In this document: in pieces, positions 21,150 to 31,739 of the stretch
Position numbering within the stretch: position 1 is the first letter of the stretch
Layout: every line of letters begins with the position of its first letter
Assembly: GCA_022574295.1 (NCBI GenBank)
Contig: JACZSJ010000013.1
Location: forward strand, 1-34,829
DNA from: Pseudomonadota bacterium
GTDB lineage: Bacteria; Pseudomonadota; Gammaproteobacteria; Eutrophobiales; Eutrophobiaceae
Reading direction: 5' to 3'
DNA: 34,829 nucleotides
The notes under the pieces: model-generated
Told to the model about the DNA's origin: nothing
What the model saw: the letters and a program-made list of their open reading frames with translations, nothing else
Databases searched by the model: none
Made by a program: the position numbers and the translations under genes

Positions 21150-21172
21150 AGATGTAAATTATTTAATCTTCA
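21147..21172. terminator. Candidate bidirectional terminator: palindrome TGAAGAT...ATCTTCA between convergent purM and trmJ
   Basis: 7-bp outer stem plus inner TAAA/TTTA pairing with a bulge; exactly fills the convergent gap; AT-rich, no clear U-tract. Confidence 0.35.
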
Positions 21173-21922
21173 TCACTCATTCTTCTTTCCTTCAGTCGCC
21201 GTCTCCTGAACTGCTGCCAGAAATCCTCTTAAAATACTCACTTCATTTTCATCGAGATGGGCACGATTAAACAAAGATTTTAAACGCCGCATCAGTTTTC
21301 TCGGCTGTTCAGGATTTAAAAAATTGACATCAATCATACTTTGCTGAAGATGATCGTAAAAATAATTCATTTCATCTGCAGTGGCTAATTGTACTTTTTC
21401 TCTGTCCGTTTTTTCTGCCTCTAAACACTGCAAACCCTGAATAAATTCATAACATAATATTTGTATGGCTGATGCCACGTTCAGGGAACTAAAATCAGGA
21501 TTCGTAGGTATTTGCAAAATCACATTACAGTGTTCCAGTTCTTCATTACTGAGACCTGAACTTTCCCGGCCAAATACCAGGGCCACAGGACCGAGCATTA
21601 CCATTTCGTGTAATTTTGATGCATATTCACGTGGGGTGAAGACGGGAGATGAAATGGCGCGCGGTCTGGCCGAACTTGCGATAACTGTGACACATCCCTG
21701 TAAAGCCTCTTGTAGCGAGTTACAAACAACTGCATTTGTGAGAATATCGTCCGCACCTGCGGCACGCGCCGTTGCCTCTGCATTGGGATAAATCTTTGGC
21801 TTTACCAGATAGAGATTTTTATATCCCATGGCCTTCATGGCTCTTGCAGCAGCACCAATATTTCCGGGATGTGTGGTTTCAACCATCACTACTCTGATAT
21901 TGTCTACTAAATTTTCAACCAT
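21173..21922 (-). CDS. trmJ: tRNA (cytidine/uridine-2'-O-)-methyltransferase TrmJ
   Basis: IRVVMVETTHPGNIGAAARAMKAMGYKNLYLVKPK, ALVFGRESSGLSNEELEHCN, SLNVASAIQILCYE. Confidence 0.93.
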   Translation of the reverse strand: MVENLVDNIRVVMVETTHPGNIGAAARAMKAMGYKNLYLVKPKIYPNAEATARAAGADDILTNAVVCNSLQEALQGCVTVIASSARPRAISSPVFTPREYASKLHEMVMLGPVALVFGRESSGLSNEELEHCNVILQIPTNPDFSSLNVASAIQILCYEFIQGLQCLEAEKTDREKVQLATADEMNYFYDHLQQSMIDVNFLNPEQPRKLMRRLKSLFNRAHLDENEVSILRGFLAAVQETATEGKKNE

Positions 21923-22022
21923 TTACAGATTCCCGGTTTAATATTCCATTTCAATTGATGAGGTAATTTCCCAGAGTTCTATTACAATACCCGTTACTAT
22001 TATTTCCATCATTTTTTCGGAG

Positions 22023-22805
22023 TTGTTTATGAACCCTATGCTCAATATTGCAATCCGTGCAGCGCGCGCCGCAGGAGATGTAATTATACGGCAAATTGAT
22101 CATGTACAGGATTTGCCTGTGACAAAAAAAAGCAGGAATGACTTTGTCACCGAAGTGGACAGGCAGGCTGAAATAGTCATCATTGAGACACTCCACAAGT
22201 CATATCCGAATCATGCGATTTTAGCCGAAGAAAGTGGTCGGCAAGGCGATAGTCCTTATTTATGGATCATAGATCCCTTGGATGGCACCACAAACTATCT
22301 ACATGGTTTTCCTCAATATGCGGTCTCGATTGCACTACAGCATCGCGGCGAACTCGATCAAGCCGTTATTTATGATCCCCTACGACAGGAGTTATTTACC
22401 GCAAGTCGTGGCGGAGGTGCGATGTTGAATAACAGACGTATACGTGTCAGCAAACAAAAACATCTGGAAGGCGCATTGCTTGGTACCGGCTTTCCTTTTA
22501 AAGAGCAGGAACGGCTGGATGAATATCTCAACGGTTTCAGAGCACTTTTCCCTATGACCGCTGGCTTTCGACGAGCTGGGGCAGCATCGTTAGATCTTGC
22601 CTATGTTGCCTGTGGCAGGCTGGATGGTTTTTGGGAACTTGGATTAAAACCCTGGGATATTGCTGCAGGTGCATTGTTAGTAAAAGAAGCAGGTGGAATG
22701 ATTAGTGATATTTGCGGTGACGAAAACTATATGAAAACAGGAAATATCGTTGCTGCAACTCCTGAGATTTTCAACATGATGACAAAGAAAATTAATTCTA
22801 AATAA
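22023..22805 (+). CDS. suhB: Inositol-1-monophosphatase family protein
   Basis: DFVTEVDRQAE, LAEESG, WIIDPLDGTTNYLHGFPQYAVSIAL. Confidence 0.93.
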   Translation: MFMNPMLNIAIRAARAAGDVIIRQIDHVQDLPVTKKSRNDFVTEVDRQAEIVIIETLHKSYPNHAILAEESGRQGDSPYLWIIDPLDGTTNYLHGFPQYAVSIALQHRGELDQAVIYDPLRQELFTASRGGGAMLNNRRIRVSKQKHLEGALLGTGFPFKEQERLDEYLNGFRALFPMTAGFRRAGAASLDLAYVACGRLDGFWELGLKPWDIAAGALLVKEAGGMISDICGDENYMKTGNIVAATPEIFNMMTKKINSK

Positions 22806-22857
22806 TAGCAATTAATAACTTCCTGAATTCCAGAGCAATGAAAATGCGGCTTGATTC

Positions 22858-24087
22858 TTGTTATTTCAGATTAGAATGATTAAAAAAAACAGCTTGCTTA
22901 ACGTCTTGTTAGTCTCCACCTCTTTTCCAATTGAGGGCGGTGCGCAGAGCGGCATATTTGTGCAACACCTGGCGCACTACCTGTCAAAACAGCATTCGTT
23001 GATGGTATTGACACCCGACGATAATCACAATAACCATTCCAGACGGACGAACAAAACACGGGCCTACACACTTAAATTGTTTCGTTATGCCCCGATAAAG
23101 TGGCAGATATTGGCACACCAACCGGGGGGTATACCGGTAGCATTAAAAAAGAAACCATGGTTGTCCCTGCTAATCCCCTTTTTCATATGGGCATTGTTTT
23201 TTGCCTTACTAAAACAGGCCAGAAACGTGCAGATTATTCATGCAAACTGGTCAGTTATCGGGATGCTCGCTGGTATTGCAGGATTAATCATGCACAAGCC
23301 GGTGATAACGACAACCCGGGGGAGAGATATAACGCGGTTAAAACAAAGTCGCATCGACAGGCTCATCACGAGACTTTGTCTTGCTAGCAACCGATATGTG
23401 GTTTGCGTAAGCGCAAGCGTACATAATGAATTGTGTATGCTTTATCCTTTTGCGAGACATAAACTGAAGATCATCCATAATGGTGTGGATCAAGGTTTAC
23501 TTGATATACATCGCCATGCCAAATCCACCGACCATCCGTTAAAGCTCATCACAGTGGGAAGCCTGATACCACGAAAATCCATCAATACGATCATCACCGC
23601 CGTGGCCGATTGTGATAATTGTACTCTGACCATTATTGGCGATGGTCACGAACAGAAACAGCTTATGGCACAAACCCGGCAGTTGGGGATTGAGGAACAT
23701 GTGATATTTAAAGGGTCACTGGTACAGCAAGCAGTATTCAGTGAACTGGCGAAGGCCGATGTATTCATCCTGGCCAGTAAAAGCGAGGGCAGACCTAATG
23801 TCGTTATTGAGGCAATGGCGGCGGGTTTGCCCGTTATCGTTAGTAAAATTGACGCCGTTACAGACTTTGTAAAACCTGAAAAAACAGGCTTGCTATTTGA
23901 TATCGGGGATCCACACCAATTGGCACAATGCATTCAACAGCTTATAAATAATCCTGGATTACGTCTAACATTGGGCGAGGCAGGCAGACAATATATAATC
24001 AATCAAAAACTGACCTGGGAGAACTGTGCCGGGCACTATTCAGAGTTATATTTCAATGCTGTCGATACCGAAAAGCAGATTCCTTAG
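22858..24087 (+). CDS. Glycosyltransferase family 4
   Basis: LITVGSLIPRKSINTIITAV, VFILASKSEGRPNVVIEAMAAGLPVIVSKI. Start may be at the internal ATG (MIKKNSLLNV). Confidence 0.88.
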   Translation: MLFQIRMIKKNSLLNVLLVSTSFPIEGGAQSGIFVQHLAHYLSKQHSLMVLTPDDNHNNHSRRTNKTRAYTLKLFRYAPIKWQILAHQPGGIPVALKKKPWLSLLIPFFIWALFFALLKQARNVQIIHANWSVIGMLAGIAGLIMHKPVITTTRGRDITRLKQSRIDRLITRLCLASNRYVVCVSASVHNELCMLYPFARHKLKIIHNGVDQGLLDIHRHAKSTDHPLKLITVGSLIPRKSINTIITAVADCDNCTLTIIGDGHEQKQLMAQTRQLGIEEHVIFKGSLVQQAVFSELAKADVFILASKSEGRPNVVIEAMAAGLPVIVSKIDAVTDFVKPEKTGLLFDIGDPHQLAQCIQQLINNPGLRLTLGEAGRQYIINQKLTWENCAGHYSELYFNAVDTEKQIP

Positions 24088-24094
24088 TTAGCCT

Positions 24095-25948
24095 ATGTGC
24101 GGATTCTTCTTTTTATATAACCCTACTGCAAACGACAGTCTATTATTGGAACGCTCCAAGGCTGCATTGCAGCGCTTACGTCATCGAGGACCTGACGATG
24201 AGGGCGTGACGGGCGGGACGAACTGGCGGATGGGGCACAGACGTTTATCCATCATTGATTTATCCAATAGTAAACAACCCATGAGCGATCCTGGTAGACG
24301 TTTCTGGCTCGCCTATAACGGAGAGACTTACAACTACAAGGAACTACGCCGATCACTGTTACCACATTGGCAGTTTCGAACCAATGGTGATACCGAGGTC
24401 ATCCTCGCCGGTCTTATCCATTTTGGTGAAGACTTCATACAACGGATGGAAGGGATGTGGGCATTCTGTCTATGGGACAATGAGAAAAAAACATTATTGT
24501 TGTCACGTGACAGGATAGGAAAAAAACCACTTTATTATCAGACTGATGAGCGGGGGCTTTGCTGTGCATCGGAACTCCCCACGCTTTCGTGTATCAGTGA
24601 TACCCGCCGAGAGGAAGATATGGATAGTACTGCAGATTACCTACGCTATGGTTTTTATTTGCCGGGTAAAACAGCATACAAAAATATTTGTGAAGTCTTA
24701 CCAGGGTACAACATTCTCTGGACGCCGGGTAAGACAATCAGGGAAAAACAGTACTGGAAACTGAATATTGCCAACACCGTACCCAAGGACAAGCGAGCCT
24801 CTATGGATTTATTGCGTAGTCACTTACAGGAAGCAGTCAAAAAACGTCTGGTTGCAGATGTGGAAGTCGGAGCGTTTTTATCTGGTGGCGTCGACTCGTC
24901 GCTAATCGTCGCTATTTTATCCGAGGAATTAAAGGTTAAACCCAAAACCTTTACTATTGGTTTCGATGACGATAGCCATGATGAAAGAGAATACGCCCGC
25001 GTTGTAGCAAATCTGTTTCAGACCGAACATAAAGAGCGTTGTTTACATGAATGGGACAGGGATCTACTTAAAAAACTTCTCTTCGAACATGTGGGGCAGC
25101 CATTTTATGATTCCTCACTGCTACCAACGGCAATGGTTTCACAACTGGCATCAGAGTCTGTCAAAGTGGCCTTGTCGGGTGATGGTGGTGATGAATTATT
25201 CAGTGGCTATCAGCGTTATCAGGCCCGGGCACTACTCAGGTTGTATACCAGAATGCCCAATTTTGCCCGAAGCGGTTTGAAAAGACTGATTCGCTCCATC
25301 CCTGAACCGTTTTCTCATCACAGTCGAAGTGTACTAAAGAAGGCGCACTTGTTTCTGGATACAGTAGACAAACAAGAGACTGAACGTCCTTATATTGCCC
25401 CTACGCTGTATTCCTCAGATAATTTTAGACAGTTGTCTCCTGAGCTTGCCAGCAAAGGCCACACACCACCACCCCTACCGGAATCATGCCATAACGACGA
25501 CATACTGGAGATGATGGTGGCCGATGCCCTGGTTTATTTGCCGCAGGATATCTTGCTTAAAGTCGACCGCGCCAGCATGGCGTATTCGCTGGAGACACGT
25601 GCTCCGTTTCTTGATCACAAGGTGATTGAGCTTGCTTTTTCAATGCCTGTCAATTGGCATCGGAACTGGTTTGGCGGAAAGAAACTGCTACGCGCTGCCT
25701 ATGCTGATCTATTGCCAGAGTCTATCTGGAAACGTCGTAAACAGGGATTCTCAGTACCCATTAATCATTGGCTCAGGAGCGAACTTGTGCCGGACATGAA
25801 ACAAATGCTTGGTGGCGAACTTGGATTTTTGAACAAGGAATTTATTGAACGACTACTCTCTGAGCATATTGCAAAGAGGCGTGACCATGGTCATCGCTTG
25901 TGGAGTATCTTTGTCTATCTGATGTGGTTGCAGAAAACGACAGCTTGA
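24095..25948 (+). CDS. asnB: Asparagine synthase (glutamine-hydrolysing)-type amidotransferase of a glycan cluster
   Basis: MCGFFFLY N-terminal nucleophile Cys, RLRHRGPDDEG, FLSGGVDSSLIVAIL, LSGDGGDELFSGYQRY, LETRAPFLDHKVIELAF. Confidence 0.9.
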   Translation: MCGFFFLYNPTANDSLLLERSKAALQRLRHRGPDDEGVTGGTNWRMGHRRLSIIDLSNSKQPMSDPGRRFWLAYNGETYNYKELRRSLLPHWQFRTNGDTEVILAGLIHFGEDFIQRMEGMWAFCLWDNEKKTLLLSRDRIGKKPLYYQTDERGLCCASELPTLSCISDTRREEDMDSTADYLRYGFYLPGKTAYKNICEVLPGYNILWTPGKTIREKQYWKLNIANTVPKDKRASMDLLRSHLQEAVKKRLVADVEVGAFLSGGVDSSLIVAILSEELKVKPKTFTIGFDDDSHDEREYARVVANLFQTEHKERCLHEWDRDLLKKLLFEHVGQPFYDSSLLPTAMVSQLASESVKVALSGDGGDELFSGYQRYQARALLRLYTRMPNFARSGLKRLIRSIPEPFSHHSRSVLKKAHLFLDTVDKQETERPYIAPTLYSSDNFRQLSPELASKGHTPPPLPESCHNDDILEMMVADALVYLPQDILLKVDRASMAYSLETRAPFLDHKVIELAFSMPVNWHRNWFGGKKLLRAAYADLLPESIWKRRKQGFSVPINHWLRSELVPDMKQMLGGELGFLNKEFIERLLSEHIAKRRDHGHRLWSIFVYLMWLQKTTA

Positions 25949-25968
25949 CTATAAAGCAATGATTCCAT

Positions 25969-27096
25969 ATGGAACAAACCGAAAATAATAAAGCCAGGGT
26001 ACTGACCAGCTATTATCGTCCAAAACCCGGCGGGTTTTGCAAGCGCCTGTTTCGAGCCATCAATGCCCTGTTAGATCGCGGACATGAAGTTCACTATTTA
26101 TCGGTAGTCGCTTTCCCCATCAATCACCCTTCTTGTATGCATCATAAATTTCCGTGGCCAGAACGTTACACCGATACATTATTATTTTGGGCAGTATTTC
26201 ATCTGCTCGCACCGGTTTTTCTGCTCTATCTGGGGTTCAAATTAAAAATAACGCACTGTTTTGCGTTTACTCCCAATTACGCATTGATTATGCAACCACT
26301 GCGTCTTATCAAAGGCATACCGCTGAGCCTGTTTTTACGGGCGGATACGCTTGAAAATCATCAGATCAAAAAACGGCCACGCTGGATATTACAGACAGAA
26401 TTACTTATCGAGGCGATGGCGATTCAGGGAACTCGGCTCTATTGTGTGTCACAAACACTTTGCGACACGGTTATCGCAAGACATCGATGGGTCCACCCGG
26501 ACTCCTCCGGGATTTTGCGTAATAACGTCACCGAATCCGCAGTTCGTGAAACATTTAATATCAATACCCCATTACGTTTTGCCTGTGTCGGAATACTCGA
26601 AAAACGCAAAAATCAGGCATTCCTGATAAAATTGTTTTCCCGTATAAAGTCAGAAAATATACATTTATATCTGTATGGGAGGGGTCCCGATGAAGACGAT
26701 TTACGACAACGGGCTGAAGAATTGCATGTTAGCCATGTCGTGAGTTTTATGGGCTGGGTCGAAGTAGAAAAAATATGGTGCAATATCGATGTTCTGCTAT
26801 TCCCTTCGCTACATGAAGGCGCCCCCAATGCTGTCCTGGAGGCATTGGGACATCATATCCCCATCATTGCCAGTGATATACCCGAACACCAGGAAATCCT
26901 TCCGTCGATCTGCTTATTGTCATTATCTGATCAGGATGCCTGGCAAAAAACCATTACAAATCTATATTCCGATCCTGAAATCGGGCGATATAAATTGATC
27001 AAAGCGCAGCAAGATTCTGTTGAATATTTATGTTTCGACTGGGATGAAGCAATATGTTCCAGGGTGTTAAACTCTCCTTCAACAAGCACACTATGA
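25969..27096 (+). CDS. Glycosyltransferase family 4
   Basis: RFACVGILEKRKNQAFLIKLF, VLLFPSLHEGAPNAVLEALGHHIPIIASDIPEHQEI. Confidence 0.85.
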   Translation: MEQTENNKARVLTSYYRPKPGGFCKRLFRAINALLDRGHEVHYLSVVAFPINHPSCMHHKFPWPERYTDTLLFWAVFHLLAPVFLLYLGFKLKITHCFAFTPNYALIMQPLRLIKGIPLSLFLRADTLENHQIKKRPRWILQTELLIEAMAIQGTRLYCVSQTLCDTVIARHRWVHPDSSGILRNNVTESAVRETFNINTPLRFACVGILEKRKNQAFLIKLFSRIKSENIHLYLYGRGPDEDDLRQRAEELHVSHVVSFMGWVEVEKIWCNIDVLLFPSLHEGAPNAVLEALGHHIPIIASDIPEHQEILPSICLLSLSDQDAWQKTITNLYSDPEIGRYKLIKAQQDSVEYLCFDWDEAICSRVLNSPSTSTL

Positions 27097-28442
27097 AAAA
27101 CAACATCTCCATCAAACAATACTTGCTTGTCGGAGGAAGTTGGACTCTTGTCGGCAGACTGCTCATCGCGTTTATCAGCCTGCTATTATCGGCCTTGTTG
27201 GCAAAATTATTATCGCCGGGTGACATGGGTATATACTTTCTTGCCTTCAATCTTGCTACCTTCCTGGCTATTTTTGCGCGTATGGGTCTGGAAAATACGC
27301 TGTTGCGGTTCGTCTCCGAAGCCATAGGTCGCAAACAACAGGATTATATACCCCGGCTAATCCAGAGAAGTTTATTGCTGGTGCTCTTGGCTGCTGTGGT
27401 CATCGCCACAGGATTTTATGCCGGGATGGGGACGTGGCTGTCGGAACATGTTTTTCATTCGAATACCCTGGGAATGGTGATTGGTTATATTGCCATTTTG
27501 CTGATATTACTGGCCATCCAGTCTCTGCTTGTCGAGATTTTTCGTGCCTATCAGGATATCCCTATGACTGTGTTTTTCAATGGCCTGATAACTGCGAGTC
27601 TCGGCTTTATATTCGTGGCTCTCTACTGGCTTATATCAGGGCACGCGTCTTTGGAACAGTTGTTTCCCTGGATACTTGTGGCGACCACAGTCAATATTAT
27701 CCTGGCGATTTGGGTACTGTCGCGCAAGTTCCATATCTTCAAGTTGTCAGGTGAGTCAAGCATCAGTTACCGGGAGCTTGTCAATCATTCCTGGCCCTTA
27801 TTGTTTTTTTCCCTGACCCTCTTCGTCATGGCACAATCTGATCTGTGGATCCTCGCCGCCTTTCGATCTGATGAGGAGGTCGCGATTTACGGCGCAGCCG
27901 TACGCCTAGTTTCCCTGATAGGTCTATTCTTCACTATTATTGATGCAATTGTTCCACCGCTGATTGCCCGCTTGCAGGTGCAAGGGCAGAAACAACGACT
28001 CGAACGGATCCTGAGAACGACAGCTACGCTTGTTACCCTTCCCGTAATCGCGATTTTAATCCTGTTTATGCTCTTCGGTGATATGCTGCTTGGCTTTATC
28101 TTCGGGGATTATTATCGTTCGGGTGCCACTGTCCTAATCATTCTGAGTCTGGGGCAGGTAGTAAATGTCTATACAGGATCTTGTAGTTATACATTGGTGA
28201 TGATGGGACAACAAAGAATACTATTTTTGGTCTCAATAATTTCGGCTGCAATAAGTGTTTGCTGCGGCCTGATCTGGGTACAATCCTATGGTGCAATCGG
28301 CGTCGCGGTCGCCACGACTCTGGGCATGAGTGTGCAGCATATACTAGCGCTCTGTCTGGTTCGATATCGCTGCGGGATATGGACTCATGCCAGTATCAAG
28401 TTCATCCCCGATTACAAGAGTGTAAAGGAAATATTTTTATAA
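27093..28442 (+). CDS. Polysaccharide biosynthesis flippase (Wzx/MATE-like)
   Basis: Multi-TM protein; KQYLLVGGSWTLVGRLLIAFISLLLSALLAKLLSPGDMGIYFLAFNLATFLAIFARMGLENTLLRFV. Start at MKNNISIKQ gives an ATGA overlap with the upstream GT. Confidence 0.87.
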   Translation: MKNNISIKQYLLVGGSWTLVGRLLIAFISLLLSALLAKLLSPGDMGIYFLAFNLATFLAIFARMGLENTLLRFVSEAIGRKQQDYIPRLIQRSLLLVLLAAVVIATGFYAGMGTWLSEHVFHSNTLGMVIGYIAILLILLAIQSLLVEIFRAYQDIPMTVFFNGLITASLGFIFVALYWLISGHASLEQLFPWILVATTVNIILAIWVLSRKFHIFKLSGESSISYRELVNHSWPLLFFSLTLFVMAQSDLWILAAFRSDEEVAIYGAAVRLVSLIGLFFTIIDAIVPPLIARLQVQGQKQRLERILRTTATLVTLPVIAILILFMLFGDMLLGFIFGDYYRSGATVLIILSLGQVVNVYTGSCSYTLVMMGQQRILFLVSIISAAISVCCGLIWVQSYGAIGVAVATTLGMSVQHILALCLVRYRCGIWTHASIKFIPDYKSVKEIFL

Positions 28443-28486
28443 CGGGCTTGTTCCGAAGCACCTTTATTAAACTCAGGAGAAAAACT

Positions 28487-29254
28487 ATGCGCCTATTACC
28501 GTGGCGTGGCGGCTTGGTAAAAAGAGTCACATCATTTATGCCTCTATTTTTGCGTAATTTTTTGCGCAAGAACATAACCGCCTTTGAATACCATTTACGT
28601 TATTCCAGAGAAGAACGAAAAATAGCAAATCTACGTGATGGATGCCCCGAACGCGAAGTTGCCCCTGACTTGTCAGGAATACCACGTAGTCATCAGGGAC
28701 GATACCGCTTCAGTTGCCACAGGATACCTGGTGATGCGCGTGTACTTGATGCTGCATGCGGCATAGGCTATGGGGCTTATATCCTGGCAACAGAAAGTCG
28801 CGCTGCTTCCATAACTGCCCTAGACATATCGAAACAGGGTATAGCCTATGGCAGGCGTCATTATTCTGCCCCTGAAATTGATTTTGGCGTTACCGATATT
28901 ACTGCCTTGAACCTGAAGGAAGACACCTTCGATGTCATTGTATCGTTTGAAACAATCGAACATGTTAAAGCACCAAAGTCGGTCTTACGCTCTTTTCATG
29001 AATCACTAGCTGAAGATGGAATACTAATTGTGTCAGTTCCCAATGAAGTACTTCTTCCTTTTAATCGCGAAACCTATGTGCATCATGAGCGACATTATAC
29101 GCCTGATGAACTGTGTAAATTGGTCGAATCTTGTGGCTTCAGGGTTGAAAGGATTTTTGCTCAAGGGGATGATGACATGATCCGAGAGGGAGAGAACGGA
29201 AAAACTATTCTCGTTGAGGCGCGTAAGGCACGCCATCATTCAACAGAAAAATAA
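28487..29254 (+). CDS. Class I SAM-dependent methyltransferase
   Basis: VLDAACGIGYGAYILA, DVIVSFETIEHVKAPKSVLRSFHESLAEDGILIVSVPN. Start chosen at MRLLPWRGG preceded by AGGAGA; the ORF track start (28259) overlaps the flippase. Confidence 0.87.
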   Translation: MRLLPWRGGLVKRVTSFMPLFLRNFLRKNITAFEYHLRYSREERKIANLRDGCPEREVAPDLSGIPRSHQGRYRFSCHRIPGDARVLDAACGIGYGAYILATESRAASITALDISKQGIAYGRRHYSAPEIDFGVTDITALNLKEDTFDVIVSFETIEHVKAPKSVLRSFHESLAEDGILIVSVPNEVLLPFNRETYVHHERHYTPDELCKLVESCGFRVERIFAQGDDDMIREGENGKTILVEARKARHHSTEK

Positions 29255-29262
29255 GGCACAGT

Positions 29263-30456
29263 ATGGAAAAAACAGCTTTGGCTAATATGATTATTCCGCT
29301 TGCAAAAATCCCTACTGCATTTCCAGTTTCTGATGTTGCGCTGTTCTTACCGACGGCATGTGATGATGGTGGTACGCAGCGCGTGATGATCTGTCTGGCA
29401 AACGGATTCTCTCAACAGGGTCTTGCTGTAGATTTATTGGTCGTGAGTGAGGAAGGGCCGTTCCTCAAGGATGTCTCCGAGGCCGTTCGTATTGTGGATC
29501 TGCGTCCAATTCAGGGATGGTTCCACTACAAAAAGCCTTATTATCTTTATTATTTTCAACTGGTGTTACAGTTGGCTACGTATTTGCGGCGTATACGCCC
29601 CCGCTGCCTTTTGTCGGCACTAAATATTTACAATTTTATCGCCATTGTTGCCCATATTTTTGTTCTATCCTCAACTCGGCTCTATGTTTCCGAGCGTACT
29701 ACCATCAGCAAAGTTGCGTGGCCGGGTAAGGCAATTTTTCAGCATTTACTACCCTTGACGATGCATTGTCTTTATCGTCGAGCGGACAAAATCCTTGCTG
29801 TGTCTGAAGGTGTGGCGGACGATCTTGCCCGGTTTGCCCGGTTAAGACGAGACAGCATCTGCACCATTTACAATCCTGTCCCGGTTGATTATATTGCGGC
29901 CAAGGCAAAGCAGCCTTTAGCACACCCCTGGTTTGCCCCGGGGCAGCCGCCCGTGCTGCTGGGCGTCGGATGTTTATGTGTGGCAAAGGATTTCCCCAAT
30001 TTGCTCCATGCCTTCGCCTTGATTCGAAACAAACGACCGGTTCGCCTGGTTATTTTAGGTGAAGGGGGACTACGCACTGAACTCGAAGCCCTGGCAAAAA
30101 AACTCAATGTGGCAGATGATGTGATATTTCCAGGATTTGTTGCTAACCCCTATGCTTGGATGCATCGGGCAACCGTTTTTGTTCTGTCTTCTGCGTATGA
30201 GGGACTTTCCAATGCCTTGCTCGAGGCCATGGCATCAGGTACGTCGGTGGTGTCTACCGATTGTCCCAGTGGTTCTGCTGAAATTCTTGAAGGCGGGAAG
30301 TGGGGACACCTGGTATCTATAGGAGATCCAGCAGCTCTGGCTCATGCGATCATAGAAACCCTGGACACACCGAAGGCGGTGGACGTTACCGAACGGGCGC
30401 GGGATTTCAATGTTGAAAATTCCGTACAGGGGTATATGGCAGCTATGGAACTCTAG
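29263..30456 (+). CDS. Glycosyltransferase family 4
   Basis: LLGVGCLCVAKDFPNLLHAFALI, VFVLSSAYEGLSNALLEAMASGTSVVSTDCPSGSAEIL. Confidence 0.88.
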   Translation: MEKTALANMIIPLAKIPTAFPVSDVALFLPTACDDGGTQRVMICLANGFSQQGLAVDLLVVSEEGPFLKDVSEAVRIVDLRPIQGWFHYKKPYYLYYFQLVLQLATYLRRIRPRCLLSALNIYNFIAIVAHIFVLSSTRLYVSERTTISKVAWPGKAIFQHLLPLTMHCLYRRADKILAVSEGVADDLARFARLRRDSICTIYNPVPVDYIAAKAKQPLAHPWFAPGQPPVLLGVGCLCVAKDFPNLLHAFALIRNKRPVRLVILGEGGLRTELEALAKKLNVADDVIFPGFVANPYAWMHRATVFVLSSAYEGLSNALLEAMASGTSVVSTDCPSGSAEILEGGKWGHLVSIGDPAALAHAIIETLDTPKAVDVTERARDFNVENSVQGYMAAMEL

Positions 30457-30702
30457 AATGCACACACTAATATTTAAAGATATAGTAATAAAAGAACAAA
30501 TGCTTAGCGGACTTCTTCTTAAAAAGAAATTCTCCTCACCCGAACCGTTTATGACATCAATTTTGCAAGAATAGTTAAGTCGAAATAGCAAGACTATGCG
30601 GCATTTACAACACACCTGGCCATAAACTTCGGGATCAAAACCATACCACATAAGCACCAGCTGGATCCGAATCCAAATCGTAATGGCGACATTGTTTTTT
30701 TA

Positions 30703-31566
30703 TCATTCATCTTTGATTGATGATCGTTGATACAGCAACATGGTAATTTGTTCAGATATCAAACCCATTAGAAAAATAGTAAACGACGTCGTAAACAGCA
30801 AGGCACTCATATTAGTAAAACGCTCCATTGTAATATAGGTATACAGGTAATAAGCCAGCCCGGTACAAAAAAACAGAAAACTAGTCGGAAAAAATATTTT
30901 TAACGGTGAATATAGAGTGCCGATCCTGAACAGGATTAATAAGAATCTCACGCCATCTTTGAACAATTTAATATGACTCTTTCCTATTCTGTCGTTTGTT
31001 TCAATCGGGACATATCCAACACTATAACCGGATCGAAAAAATGCCATGGTGCATGTTGTTGGATAAGAAAAACCATTGGGGTAAAGATATAGGAACTCTC
31101 TGAAATATTGAGCTTTAACTGCCCGGAAACCTGAGGTTAGATCCTCAACTTTTTGTCCCACCATAAAAGTTGCAAACCAATTATAGAAAGTATTGGCGCA
31201 TAACCTCCCCACACTAGCATGTGACAAAGAAGATCTGGCACCAACCACCATATCGAACCCTTGGTCCAGTTTATCGAGTAATTTCTTTATATCTTCAGGA
31301 TTATGTTGGCCGTCAGCATCCATAAAAACGAGAATATCAGCTTCAGACGTTCTAGCACCTGTTTTTATTGATGCACCATTCCCTTTTGAATATGGATGTC
31401 GCACCAGGGTGAAGCCATTGCCTTTAACTAACTGTTCAGTGTCATCGTCAGAACCATCATCAACCACAATAATCTCAAATTCCGGATGGTATTTTCTAAG
31501 CTCTGGTAATAGCTTAGCCAAGCCATGAGACTCATTCTTTGCTGGAATTATAATACTCAGCTTCAC
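30703..31566 (-). CDS. Glycosyltransferase family 2, DPM1/GtrB-like with C-terminal TM segments
   Basis: MKLSIIIPAKNESHGLAKLLPELRK, IVVDDGSDDDTEQLV, LVFMDADGQHNPEDI, hydrophobic C-terminus. Confidence 0.88.
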   Translation of the reverse strand: MKLSIIIPAKNESHGLAKLLPELRKYHPEFEIIVVDDGSDDDTEQLVKGNGFTLVRHPYSKGNGASIKTGARTSEADILVFMDADGQHNPEDIKKLLDKLDQGFDMVVGARSSLSHASVGRLCANTFYNWFATFMVGQKVEDLTSGFRAVKAQYFREFLYLYPNGFSYPTTCTMAFFRSGYSVGYVPIETNDRIGKSHIKLFKDGVRFLLILFRIGTLYSPLKIFFPTSFLFFCTGLAYYLYTYITMERFTNMSALLFTTSFTIFLMGLISEQITMLLYQRSSIKDE

Positions 31567-31739
31567 TCTTCCACCTCCAAGTTATATTGCCACGGCGAAT
31601 TGTATTAATGCGTTAAGTTGATTCTTTATAAATCATATATTTTGTTCCGCAACCTGTATCCGAACACCGTATATTTACCACTATTATATAAAACACCCTA
31701 CCTATGATTACACTATAACTTCCCTTTCACCAATCATTA

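Noticed and set aside
30235-30657. 140-aa minus-strand ORF between the last plus-strand GT and the GT2 gene
   Set aside because: About half of it is antisense to a confident glycosyltransferase CDS; the rest has no recognisable motif. The 30457-30702 spacer remains unexplained, but I cannot support a gene.
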